From the NCBI GenBank assembly GCA_963544575.1, contig CAUUFZ010000004.1, forward strand, positions 1-64,000: a DNA stretch of 64,000 bases. Reading direction: 5' to 3'. The stretch comes from Nanosyncoccus sp963544575 (lineage in GTDB: Bacteria; Patescibacteriota; Saccharimonadia; Saccharimonadales; Saccharimonadaceae). The position numbers and the translations under genes were made by a program. Positions 16,401 to 23,459 of the stretch are shown piece by piece. The stretch's first letter is position 1; each line of letters opens with the position of its first letter. Below the pieces are notes generated by a model, which was not told the DNA's origin, did no database searches, and saw nothing but the letters and a program-made list of their open reading frames with translations.

Positions 16401-16650
16401 AATAACCTGCGACACTAGTGGTTTTAGCGGTAGCTTGCATACCCGAAGCGCGGAGCATGATTTGTTCGGTACCTTGAGGGGTGAGATCGATATTAAAATT
16501 TCCCGTTACTGTTAGAGACGCAGATGAATCCTCAGCATAAACATTGTTTGGGGAATTAAAAATAAGAAAAACCGACCCAAGTAGGGTAAGTAGAACTAAA
16601 CTTCTCTTAACCAAAAAATTAATTCGGTTAAGACCTAAAAGTCTCAACAC
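13402..16650 (-). CDS. BspA-like (DUF285) repeat surface protein, 1082 residues
   Basis: A signal segment (about residues 14-38, VLLTLLGSVFLIF) is followed by a roughly 300-residue N-terminal domain. After it come more than 20 copies of a unit of about 25 residues with the pattern FNTENVTDMSYMF, the DUF285/BspA-like leucine-rich-type repeat found in Mycoplasma and oral bacterial surface proteins. It ends in GKPGYFTYKAAP with no LPXTG or other visible anchor. The start is GTG with GGAGG six bases before it. Unlike the relatives at 59-64 kb it has no poly-G tract. Such proteins usually act in adhesion; here the role is inferred. Confidence 0.85.
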   Translation of the reverse strand: MLRLLGLNRINFLVKRSLVLLTLLGSVFLIFNSPNNVYAEDSSASLTVTGNFNIDLTPQGTEQIMLRASGMQATAKTTSVAGYSLYVSGGDENGNFVNEKASNSILKPINGSAYYSFAADQINIWGFCGQYYGSTTQCDSNYFQIGKPSAPTLLKKSDTATPTDGFTYKANLFARANQQIVSGKYIGDITYSLIVNEEISSTLVTGREFNKLLREAVNTTDPTILNDPKSELPVYINSLTFAKTEPTATSKKTVKISTENSEEPVYLTAVQSSTNSYALTIWSNVHHIYTNADSSYMFSGLNSVSTELFYNWPNDGQVSFSKTKDFSYMFYKLGNVNESAYYDIKYSSNMVNSIAKANPTNLDSMFELSNLQPYVTINTTGPVSTNSMFKNNGKRKYSVSLSGNFLENSSDMTSFFEGSIIEFSYGIRTATENFGKYTTSTNSMYKNSESNMIDFGKATFSVLEDTESMFESYGGYYNSIRYLPNKSNVSRLTKMKNMFKNLKTRSSNYLNLSSFNTENVTDMSYLFGTDTENSSKQIESLTLGPNFDTKNVTNMEGMFSRIYSLGNLDLGDKFDTSKVTNMAKMFYANSVETFKIGNKFNTENVTDMNMMFAGCSNMKDFDLSGFNTKNVTNMYGMFSNASSLRNFVNTSGFNTEKVTNMSYMFNGTRFEKLDLSSFNTKNVTDMSYMFNDYFNYSPTITYPAVFDTSKVTNMAYMFNKSYIRYLPSAGFDTRSVTNMNHMFSESLVNGLPSSGFNTAAVTDMGFMFYKAKYMQGPQVFNFNTRNVTNMESMFDQAFTERPSQEAIFGADFNTEKVTNVVNMFRAAKIGKADLTSFVGLPEATSLQSFFDSVPVTELILPNPFNTSKVTTMERAFFGLYSLPDNYTLNMPLTTENVTNMTYMFTGCYAGNINLSSFNTEKVTDFKYMFDGNRFKTLDINNFNLEKAENINYMFNGSQLLTELDLSHVKTTNALKTMYYTFHNMKKVITISIPGFDTSGTTDMYGAFYENPELTTIYTSEKFVPAVYGVTYYNSTDRMFTDTPKLVGGAGTHQSNYDSFRTYARIDDPSNGKPGYFTYKAAP

Positions 16651-16734
16651 AAATAAACCTCCAATAAACTAATTATGCTTAATTATATATGAAATTGGTC
16701 GGATTTTCAAATAGAAAAAGAAATTGAGATTAAA

Positions 16735-16760
16735 AAATATCCCCTGTACTGGGGATATTT
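16735..16760 (-). terminator. Terminator of tsaD
   Basis: AAATATCCCC pairs with GGGGATATTT around a six-base loop, 18 bases beyond the tsaD stop on the minus strand. Confidence 0.75.
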
Positions 16761-16777
16761 AGGTGGCAATTTGGCGA

Positions 16778-17830
16778 TTATTTAATTTCGGAGCGAGGAA
16801 GAATGTTGAGTTTGTATGGGTTGGAAGGTTGGACACCGGATAGAATTTCGTAGTAAGCGGCGGAGGCGACCATGGCGGCGTTATCGCCGGAGAATTTTGG
16901 CAGAGGGAAATAACATTTAAGGTCTTTGAATTTTGATTCGAGTTTTTTGGCATCTTCGCGCAGGGTTTGATTGGCAGAAACACCACCAGCGATGACGAGG
17001 GATTTGGTCTCGGGATTTTGCTTAATAGCGGTAGTGATTTTTTCAAGGAGAATGTCGGTGACGGCCTGGTCAAAAGATGCAGCTAAATCTGCCTTGGTGG
17101 TATCGTCGAGTAATTCAGCGAGCTTGGAAGAAGGATAGGAAATTGGGACATTGACGAGATTTTGGACAGTGCGTAAGAACGCGGTTTTGAGGCCAGAAAA
17201 AGAAAAATCGAGAGAATTAGCCAGTGGGTGAGGGAAAGTAAAACGATGAGGATTGCCGGATTTCGCGAGATTGGAAATGGCTGGTCCGCCTGGATAGGGA
17301 AGGCCGAGTATTTTGGCGATTTTATCGAAGCATTCACCGACGGCATCGTCACGAGTGGAGGCAATAATTTCAAAATGATTGTGATGTTTCATACGGATAA
17401 TTTGGGTGTGTCCGCCGGAAATAACGAGAGCAAGTAGGGGGAATTCAGGTTTTTCGGTGAGCCAGTTGGCATAAATATGAGATTTGAGGTGATGTACTGG
17501 ATAGAAAGGGATGTGGTGCAAAATGCTGATAGTGCGAGCGGAAAGTGTACCAACGAGAAGTGAGCCCAGCAGACCTGGAGTGTGAGTGACGGCGATGGCG
17601 TCAATTTGGGACCAGTCGTTCGGTTTTAGACCGGCATCAGTGAAAGCTTGATGGATGACCGGCTGGATGGCTTCGAGATGGGAGCGGGCGGCAATTTCAG
17701 GAATCACACCACCGTAATTTACGAAGATATTGATTTGAGAAACTACGATATTGCTCAAAATTTGATCACCATTTTCGACAATGGCGGCAGCAGTTTCATC
17801 GCAAGAAGTCTCGATACCTAAAATTTTCAT
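16778..17830 (-). CDS. tsaD: tRNA N6-threonylcarbamoyladenosine transferase TsaD
   Basis: The 350-residue protein opens with MKILGIETSCDETAAAIVE, the family's hallmark, and carries the metal-binding histidines in HHLKSHIY plus the SGGHTQI ATP-binding loop. With TsaB and TsaE it transfers threonylcarbamoyl to A37 of ANN-decoding tRNAs. The -10 box TATAAT (17837-17842, minus strand) lies six bases before the ATG, so the mRNA is probably leaderless. Length is normal. Confidence 0.96.
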   Translation of the reverse strand: MKILGIETSCDETAAAIVENGDQILSNIVVSQINIFVNYGGVIPEIAARSHLEAIQPVIHQAFTDAGLKPNDWSQIDAIAVTHTPGLLGSLLVGTLSARTISILHHIPFYPVHHLKSHIYANWLTEKPEFPLLALVISGGHTQIIRMKHHNHFEIIASTRDDAVGECFDKIAKILGLPYPGGPAISNLAKSGNPHRFTFPHPLANSLDFSFSGLKTAFLRTVQNLVNVPISYPSSKLAELLDDTTKADLAASFDQAVTDILLEKITTAIKQNPETKSLVIAGGVSANQTLREDAKKLESKFKDLKCYFPLPKFSGDNAAMVASAAYYEILSGVQPSNPYKLNILPRSEIK

Positions 17831-17935
17831 GAGTAAATTATATCACGAACAGGGAAGAATGGTCGAAACGGAGGAGCGATTGGGGCGGAGAGATGGATAA
17901 GGCGGAAAGAAATTGAGTTGAATGATTGACTGAGA

Positions 17936-19141
17936 TTAGCGGTTTGGTTGTTTGATGGAATCGATAGGGTTTTTACCCGCAGCTTTTAGAGATGGGATGG
18001 TGCCAGAAATAAAGCCAGTGAAAAGGGCGACACCGAGAGCGATGGCAGGAATTTCTGGGGAGAAGTAAATTTTGAATTCGGTGAGAAAGGCGGTGACGAG
18101 AAGTGCGGCATAACCGATAATAAAACCGAGTACGGCGCCAGAGATATTGAGCAGGATGGATTCGAAAATAAATTGTAGGAAAATATTAAAGTGAGTGGCA
18201 CCGATGGCTTTTCGGACGCCAATTTCGTGGGTGCGTTCGGTGACCGTGGCGATCATAATACTGGTAATACTAATCGAGCCGACAATAATAGAGATAATTG
18301 CGATAATAGAAAGTAAGACGGTGATAAGTTTAATATTGGAAGAAGCGGGATGTGAAATTTGTTCTTCGGATGCGAGTTGAAAGGCGCCGGCGAGGTTAGG
18401 ATTTTCGGAAAGTTTTTTATTTAGAGAATCTTTGACAGAAAGCATAGTGTTATGATCTGGTAATTGAATAAGCACTTTTTCGATAATAGGATTCAAAGTA
18501 GCTAGTTGATCAAAATTCACTAGGCCGACTTGGTTGAAATTAAAGCGAGTAAAATTACGCGGATTGTCTTGATTTTCAAGAACACCAGTGACAATGTAGC
18601 GTTCGCCCTTAATGTTGACGGTTTTACCGATACTTTCGGCGGTGCCAAAAAGTTGAAGGGAGAGATTGTGACCCAGGACGATAGTTTTGAGGCTGGCATC
18701 ACTCTGGAAAGAGCCAGTTTTAACTTTAAGGCCGAGGGTTTTGAGAGTAGATTCGTAGAGGCCAATGATATTGCCATTGGCGACAAGATTATCACCGGAA
18801 AGATTACAGGTGATAGGGGCAAAAGGTGAGATAGCGGCAGTGGTATTGATAGATTTTTGGACAAGTTCAACAGTTTCTTTATTAAAAGGGGAAGAGATGA
18901 GGGGTTTGGCAGTGAGGATGGAGGAAATATCGGTGGCTTCATCGGATTTTTGTTGAAGCACCAGGAGGGCGTCGTTAGTTTCGGCCTTAACGAGATTTTT
19001 GAAACTGCCAATAATACCAAAAGTGTAGACGATGCTAGCGATACCAATAGCAATACCAAGAGAGGTGAGAAATGTACGCAATTTTTGACGCTTCAAGGAA
19101 GAGCGGGCGATGGCGTAATTCGTGCGAAGCAACAATGACAT
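17936..19141 (-). CDS. MacB/FtsX-type ABC transporter permease
   Basis: This 401-residue protein has one N-terminal helix (about 25-48), a large extracytoplasmic MacB_PCD-like domain (about 50-270), then three helices (about 275-390) of the FtsX fold. The cytoplasmic segment ERTHEIGVRKAIGAT is the conserved coupling region. It overlaps the ATPase gene by the TAATG junction at 19141 and is translated after it. Such complexes are mechanotransducers that drive export of peptides or lipids from outside the membrane rather than pumping through it. The substrate is unknown. Confidence 0.85.
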   Translation of the reverse strand: MSLLLRTNYAIARSSLKRQKLRTFLTSLGIAIGIASIVYTFGIIGSFKNLVKAETNDALLVLQQKSDEATDISSILTAKPLISSPFNKETVELVQKSINTTAAISPFAPITCNLSGDNLVANGNIIGLYESTLKTLGLKVKTGSFQSDASLKTIVLGHNLSLQLFGTAESIGKTVNIKGERYIVTGVLENQDNPRNFTRFNFNQVGLVNFDQLATLNPIIEKVLIQLPDHNTMLSVKDSLNKKLSENPNLAGAFQLASEEQISHPASSNIKLITVLLSIIAIISIIVGSISITSIMIATVTERTHEIGVRKAIGATHFNIFLQFIFESILLNISGAVLGFIIGYAALLVTAFLTEFKIYFSPEIPAIALGVALFTGFISGTIPSLKAAGKNPIDSIKQPNR

Positions 19142-20451
19142 TATTTGTGACCTTTCTTTTTTGCAGATTTTTTAGTGTGAGACTTAGATTTTTTGTTAAA
19201 ATTAAGATTAAATTTGAGGGTGGAATTAGATTTATTACGCTTGATTGGAGTAATGGTGGCGATTTGAGAGACTGGTTCGACTTCCTCGGTTTCTTTTTTA
19301 GGAGTTTCTGGTTTAGTTTCTTCGGTCTCGGATTTTACTGGTGGGAAATATTCCTTGACTGGAGCAGGGGTTGGTTTTTTAGTAGAATTTGGAAGTTCGG
19401 AAACGGTACCAAGATTGTAAGAGAGGGGTTTTTCGACAGATTTTTCAGTAGGTTTTTCTGGAGTATTTGGAATGAATTTTGGTTCAAAAGGATTGTTGGA
19501 TGGTTCAGGGGTACGAGTAACTTTCGGACGCGTTGAGGCAAGTTTTGGCTCGAGTCCGATGCGAGGAGCTTCTGGTTTTATAATGTGTGGAGTTTCCGAT
19601 TTAATAATGCGTGGAATTTCGGATTTATTAGTAACAGAAATTTCTTCAGAGCGAGAAGAAACTGATGTGGTTTCGGATTTAGAAGTTTTAGAATTGAAGT
19701 GAATATCAATACGCTCTGGGAGATTGTGGTCGGCGACGAATTTGAAGTCACGGTCAATCGAGCCGTCGATCATATGAAGCACACGAGTGGCATACTTAGT
19801 AAGGGCTGGGTTGTGGGTAACCATAATAATAGTATTGCCAGCCTGGTGGACGCGATGAAGCTCCTGCATAACAGCTTCGGAACTCTTCGTATCGAGACTA
19901 CCAGTCGGTTCATCGGCAAGAATAATTTCCGGATTAGCGACCAGAGCGCGAGCGATGGCGACACGTTGCTTTTGGCCACCAGAAAGTTGGTATGGGTAAT
20001 AATATTCTTTGGTTTGAAGATCAAAATTTTTTAGAGTTTCGGAAGATTTGATGATGGCTTTAGTATGGCTGACGCCAGCATAGATAAGAGGTAGGGCAAC
20101 GTTTTCGAGGACGGTTAAAGTAGGGATGAGATTATATTCTTGAAAAATAATACCAATTTTTTGCGAACGAAGTTTGGCAAGACGACGACTACTGAAATGA
20201 GAGGTTGGAGTTTGATTTAAAAAGTATTGGCCAGAGGTGGGGTGGTCGAGAAAACCGAGAATATTAAGTAATGTGGTTTTACCACAACCGGACGGACCCA
20301 TGATCATGATAAATTCGCCAGGTTTGACCTGCAAATAGAAATTTTGGAGAGCGTAAGATTCCGCTTCGCCAATCCCAAAAACACGATTAATATCATGCAG
20401 TTCAATCAAATTGTTTGGGGATGTTTGTTGATTATTTACCTCTTGTGCCAT
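19141..20451 (-). CDS. MacB/LolD-type ABC ATPase with long C-terminal extension
   Basis: Residues 1-230 form the ATPase: Walker A GPSGCGKTT, signature LSGGQKQRVAIARAL, Walker B ILADEPTG and a switch histidine in VTHNP. About 200 further residues are low-complexity, rich in Ser, Glu, Lys and Pro with repeated P-R-I-I/K-S-E pieces, ending in a strongly basic tail (KKSAKKKG). Ordinary members stop near residue 230. The extension is probably disordered and cytoplasmic and could tether the transporter to nucleic acid or a partner. TATAAT lies seven bases before the ATG, implying a leaderless message. Confidence 0.87.
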   Translation of the reverse strand: MAQEVNNQQTSPNNLIELHDINRVFGIGEAESYALQNFYLQVKPGEFIMIMGPSGCGKTTLLNILGFLDHPTSGQYFLNQTPTSHFSSRRLAKLRSQKIGIIFQEYNLIPTLTVLENVALPLIYAGVSHTKAIIKSSETLKNFDLQTKEYYYPYQLSGGQKQRVAIARALVANPEIILADEPTGSLDTKSSEAVMQELHRVHQAGNTIIMVTHNPALTKYATRVLHMIDGSIDRDFKFVADHNLPERIDIHFNSKTSKSETTSVSSRSEEISVTNKSEIPRIIKSETPHIIKPEAPRIGLEPKLASTRPKVTRTPEPSNNPFEPKFIPNTPEKPTEKSVEKPLSYNLGTVSELPNSTKKPTPAPVKEYFPPVKSETEETKPETPKKETEEVEPVSQIATITPIKRNKSNSTLKFNLNFNKKSKSHTKKSAKKKGHK

Positions 20452-20514
20452 TAGTCTTATTATAAACTAAAAAGAAAAATATGTTATGATTATGTAGAAA
20501 ATTATTGAGTTTTT

Positions 20515-21951
20515 ATGGCAAAGAAAAAAAAGTCGAAAAAAAGTGGAGTAAATCAAAAGAAAAATCATAATCACAGCAAAAAACAAATGGCTGTGAAGGA
20601 TTTTTCTAATGCTAAAAATTATGCCGAAAAAGCGGAAGCGGTTTCGAATGAAGTCGACTTAAATGTGACGCCGAAAAAGGAAACTGAAAAAATAGCAAAA
20701 GCAGAATCGAAAAAAACGGAAGCGGTTTTAGAAAATGTAGAATCGAAATTTAATAAAGCAGAAGCGATTTCAGAAAAAGCGGAAGCGGAAACTAAAAAAC
20801 TAAAAACGGAAAATACTGTAAAATCCCAAAAATCGAAGGCAAAAAAAGTAGACAAAAATAAAGTGCCGCTTTGGGCGAAAATTGTGATGATTGCTTTGTC
20901 GGTAATTTTAGTCTTAATTATTACGGCAATCACTTTGGCTTATATGTTACTTTCACATTCCACGGCGGTATTTAAGGGGAATCCGATGGATATTCTGATT
21001 AGTTCAGAATTAAAGAAGGATGAAAATGGACAGACGAATTTTTTGATTTTTGGTACTTCGGAAGATGCGAAGGGTCATGGTGGTCAAGAATTAACTGATT
21101 CGATTTTGGTGGCTTCGATTAATCAGGAATATAAAACGGCGAAAGTTTTTAGTGTGCCAAGGGATCTTTGGGTTAACTATTCGGTAGCGGGGAGTGAGCC
21201 AATGAGCTGTACGGTAGGGGATCGAGGAAAAATTAATGCAACCTATCTCTGCGCATTAGAAGAATACAGAAATTCGATGAGCGTGAGTAATGCGAAGGAT
21301 GCGGCATCACTATATTTTGCGAAGAAAATTTCTGAAGTGACAGGTCTTTCGATGCATTATTATGTGGCGGCGGACTGGAGTGTGGTGAAGATGATCGTGG
21401 ATAAAATCGGCGGGATTGACGTGGATGTTTATGCGGATGATGAGGACGGAATTTATGATTCGTGCCAGGGAATTGATCTGAAAAAAGGCATGTATTACAA
21501 CATGAACGGTGACCTTGCGATGAAGCTAGCGAGAGCGCGTAATGCGGCCTGTGCACCAGGGGATTATGGTCTTTCAAGGAGTAATTTTGACCGCGAAATT
21601 AATCAGCAGAGGATTATGAATGCGATTAAAAACAAGGTTTCGAGTATCGGAATTTTGATGAATCCGGGTCAAGTAATGAGTATTATTGACGGCCTGGGGG
21701 ATAATTTGAGAACAAATATCGTGATGTCGGAAGTAAGGACTTTAATTGATTTTGGTACGAAATTAGGAGGAGGAATTCAGCCAATTTCAACGATTGATCA
21801 ATTTGGTACGGGAAGAATTGGCTTATCGAGTGTGGTAATTCCGGCGGGTGCTTCGACTTATTCGGAAGGTTCATTATATAATTACACAAATTTCCAGAGA
21901 TATCTGCGTAGTCAGATTGTGATGCCGAAGGAAATTAAAATAGAGAAATAA
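20515..21951 (+). CDS. LytR-CpsA-Psr (LCP) family protein
   Basis: The 478-residue protein has a Lys/Ala/Glu-rich cytoplasmic N-terminus (1-118), one membrane helix (about 121-146) and an extracellular LCP domain. Typical pieces are DSILVAS, FSVPRDLWV, KINATY, the IGGIDVDV block and SRSNFDREINQQRI near its end. LCP enzymes attach lipid-linked glycans to the cell wall. The sugar transferase at 6.3 kb may act in the same glycan pathway. A TATGAT-like box precedes the ATG by about 25 bases. The charged N-terminal tail is much longer than usual. Confidence 0.88.
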   Translation: MAKKKKSKKSGVNQKKNHNHSKKQMAVKDFSNAKNYAEKAEAVSNEVDLNVTPKKETEKIAKAESKKTEAVLENVESKFNKAEAISEKAEAETKKLKTENTVKSQKSKAKKVDKNKVPLWAKIVMIALSVILVLIITAITLAYMLLSHSTAVFKGNPMDILISSELKKDENGQTNFLIFGTSEDAKGHGGQELTDSILVASINQEYKTAKVFSVPRDLWVNYSVAGSEPMSCTVGDRGKINATYLCALEEYRNSMSVSNAKDAASLYFAKKISEVTGLSMHYYVAADWSVVKMIVDKIGGIDVDVYADDEDGIYDSCQGIDLKKGMYYNMNGDLAMKLARARNAACAPGDYGLSRSNFDREINQQRIMNAIKNKVSSIGILMNPGQVMSIIDGLGDNLRTNIVMSEVRTLIDFGTKLGGGIQPISTIDQFGTGRIGLSSVVIPAGASTYSEGSLYNYTNFQRYLRSQIVMPKEIKIEK

Positions 21952-21977
21952 AAAAAGCTCGACATTGATAGTCGAGC
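21951..21977 (-). terminator. Terminator of the small secreted protein gene
   Basis: GCTCGAC pairs with GTCGAGC. On the minus strand the hairpin is followed by TTTTTT, so it fits the gene ending at 22021. It touches the stop codon of the LCP gene. Confidence 0.65.
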
Positions 21978-22020
21978 AAGGAATGCTACGGTTGCTTGTT
22001 TTTTGAGTTGTTTAATGTGA

Positions 22021-22383
22021 TTAGCTATACACGTTACACGTGCATCGTGATACGAAATAGGCAAATATTGAAGTCCTACGTACTTTAACCTGTATCTTTC
22101 TTACATCAGGTCCACACCAGAACGTTCTAACGCCATCTGCCCCTATTGCAGACATTTCTTCCCATACAACATTGCCATTCCGATCGAGCATTCTAACATC
22201 ATTGGTCACTCCCCAGCTATTATTGTACATAGCAATGGTGATTTCTCTTCCATTGTGGCGACCCATATTTACTGTATCTGTATAATACGTATATACAGTT
22301 ACATTTTCATTTGCGGATGCTGTGAATGCCACTGTGAAGACAAAAATTAAAAGTGCAAGAAAAAACGAAAATCTTCTTCTCAT
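22021..22383 (-). CDS. Small secreted protein of unknown function
   Basis: The 120-residue product has a clear signal peptide (about 1-25, ending FTASA) and a mature part of about 95 residues. Three cysteines lie near the C-terminus (FWCG and RCTCNV). It is tyrosine- and valine-rich and beta-like in pattern. No family was recognised. An AAAGGGGG ribosome site precedes the ATG. Codon choice seems more even than in neighbouring genes, which hints at acquisition from another bacterium. Confidence 0.65.
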   Translation of the reverse strand: MRRRFSFFLALLIFVFTVAFTASANENVTVYTYYTDTVNMGRHNGREITIAMYNNSWGVTNDVRMLDRNGNVVWEEMSAIGADGVRTFWCGPDVRKIQVKVRRTSIFAYFVSRCTCNVYS

Positions 22384-22516
22384 TTGATTATCCCCCTTTA
22401 AAAATATTAAACAACCATAGCTGATGTAATTTTAGCATATTATTCTTAATAAGTATTTATAAAATATAAATTTTGTTTTAGAATAAACATATAAAAACTA
22501 ACCTTAAGGAGAATAA

Positions 22517-22927
22517 ATGGCGGGAAGAGAAAATAAAAAACGATTTGTAGGGTTAAATACGGCTTTACTATTAATTTTAGGTGTAGTGTCCGGAGTTTTG
22601 ACGGTTTGGGGTGTGAGTCAAATTAAGACTGCAATGCGTGCAGGAGTTGATGTGGACAACGTGCCAGCGATTTGTCATGATGGAACCGAAAAGCACGAGA
22701 AGTTGATGTTAAAAAATGCTTGGCTCTGCGAAAGGTCGGAAGAAAAGAAAAAAGAAGATGTAACGAATAACGAGTCGGCACTGTTTATTTTTGATCGCAT
22801 GAATCACATGACGGAATTAAGTATATCTGCAACAATGATAGCGACTATAGTAGTGGGCAGCATGGTAACACTCGGAGCTTTTGTTTCGGCGCTGGTGTAT
22901 TTCTTGCATAATAAAAATAATCGTTAA
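22517..22927 (+). CDS. Hypothetical two-helix membrane protein
   Basis: This 136-residue protein has membrane helices at about 14-36 and 100-126 and a central polar loop with two cysteines (AICHDG and WLCERS). The loop should be outside the cell if the basic N-terminus is inside. No family was recognised. A good AAGGAG ribosome site lies upstream. The layout is reminiscent of a small adaptor or a pilin-like protein, but the GDPxK loop of the pilins is absent. Confidence 0.6.
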   Translation: MAGRENKKRFVGLNTALLLILGVVSGVLTVWGVSQIKTAMRAGVDVDNVPAICHDGTEKHEKLMLKNAWLCERSEEKKKEDVTNNESALFIFDRMNHMTELSISATMIATIVVGSMVTLGAFVSALVYFLHNKNNR

Positions 22928-22934
22928 AAATACT

Positions 22935-22972
22935 GAAAATAAAATAAGACCCTCTGGGTCTATTTTATTTTA
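22935..22972. terminator. Long bidirectional terminator hairpin, copy 1
   Basis: A/T-tracts with GACCC opposite GGGTC form a stem of about 16 base pairs with a TCT loop. An identical copy lies 260 bases downstream. This copy can terminate the 136-residue gene on the plus strand. Confidence 0.85.
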
Positions 22973-23007
22973 ATGGCGGAAGCGAGAGTGTTAAGATTTT
23001 ATTTCAT

Positions 23008-23163
23008 AAAATCTTTCCGTTCCTCCTCGCTCGCAAAATGAAAATAAATTTTCTTTTGTCTCGCTTCGTCGTCCGGTAGGCTTTTTGGAAGGCAAAATCC
23101 TTCCGTTCCTCCTCGCTCGCAAAATGAAAATAAATTTTCTTTTGTCTCGCTTCGTCGTCCGGT
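23008..23163 (+). repeat. 70-bp direct repeat, two copies, 86-bp period
   Basis: The copies (23008-23077 and 23094-23163) are nearly identical. Both contain TTCCGTTCCTCCTCGCTCGC and end CTTCGTCGTCCGGT. Confidence 0.9.
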
Positions 23164-23194
23164 CGAACCTACGGTTCTCATCCTCTCACAAGTT

Positions 23195-23232
23195 AAAATA
23201 AAATAAGACCCTCTGGGTCTATTTTATTTTAA
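23195..23232 (-). terminator. Terminator of tRNA-Ser(GGA), copy 2 of the hairpin
   Basis: Identical to 22935-22972. It directly follows the minus-strand tRNA 3' end. Confidence 0.85.
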
Positions 23233-23322
23233 TGGCGGAAGCGAGAGGATTCGAACCTCCGATACGGTTCCCCGCATACACGCGTTCCAGGCGTGCTCCT
23301 TAAACCACTCGGACACACTTCC
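23233..23322 (-). tRNA. tRNA-Ser(GGA)
   Basis: On the minus strand the acceptor GGAAGTG pairs with CGCTTCC (one T-G). The anticodon loop CTGGAAC gives GGA (reads UCC/UCU). The variable arm is long and CCA is encoded. Confidence 0.94.
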
Positions 23323-23459
23323 AACAATTTTCTATATTATAACAGAATTTAGGGAGAAAATGAAGAAAAGTCTGAGAAAATAGACTATTTTTATTTAACG
23401 TTTATGCTAATATGAAGGTATGTAAAAGTTAATGGAGTGGGCGAAAGGAGAGGTGTCCC

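Larger units (their letters stand above)
22928..23232. other. Repeat island between the 136-residue gene and tRNA-Ser(GGA)
   Basis: This 305-bp gene-free stretch holds two identical terminator hairpins, a copy of the tRNA-Ser(GGA) 3' end (22973-22988) and two copies of an approximately 70-bp sequence with a period of 86 bp. The small open frame on the minus strand (22999-23181) is only a translation of the repeat and is not considered a gene. Confidence 0.75.
22935..23248. repeat. 54-bp perfect direct repeat including the tRNA-Ser(GGA) end
   Basis: Bases 22935-22988 equal 23195-23248. The repeat comprises the terminator hairpin plus the last 15 or so bases of the minus-strand tRNA, including its CCA. 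Confidence 0.9.

Noticed and set aside
18520..19059. 179-residue open frame opposite or within the ABC permease
   Set aside because: It is an out-of-frame shadow of the permease with Ser/Leu-rich low-complexity content and no start signal.
22999..23181. 60-residue open frame on the minus strand in the repeat island
   Set aside because: It is only a translation of the two direct repeats, with no ribosome site or known family.
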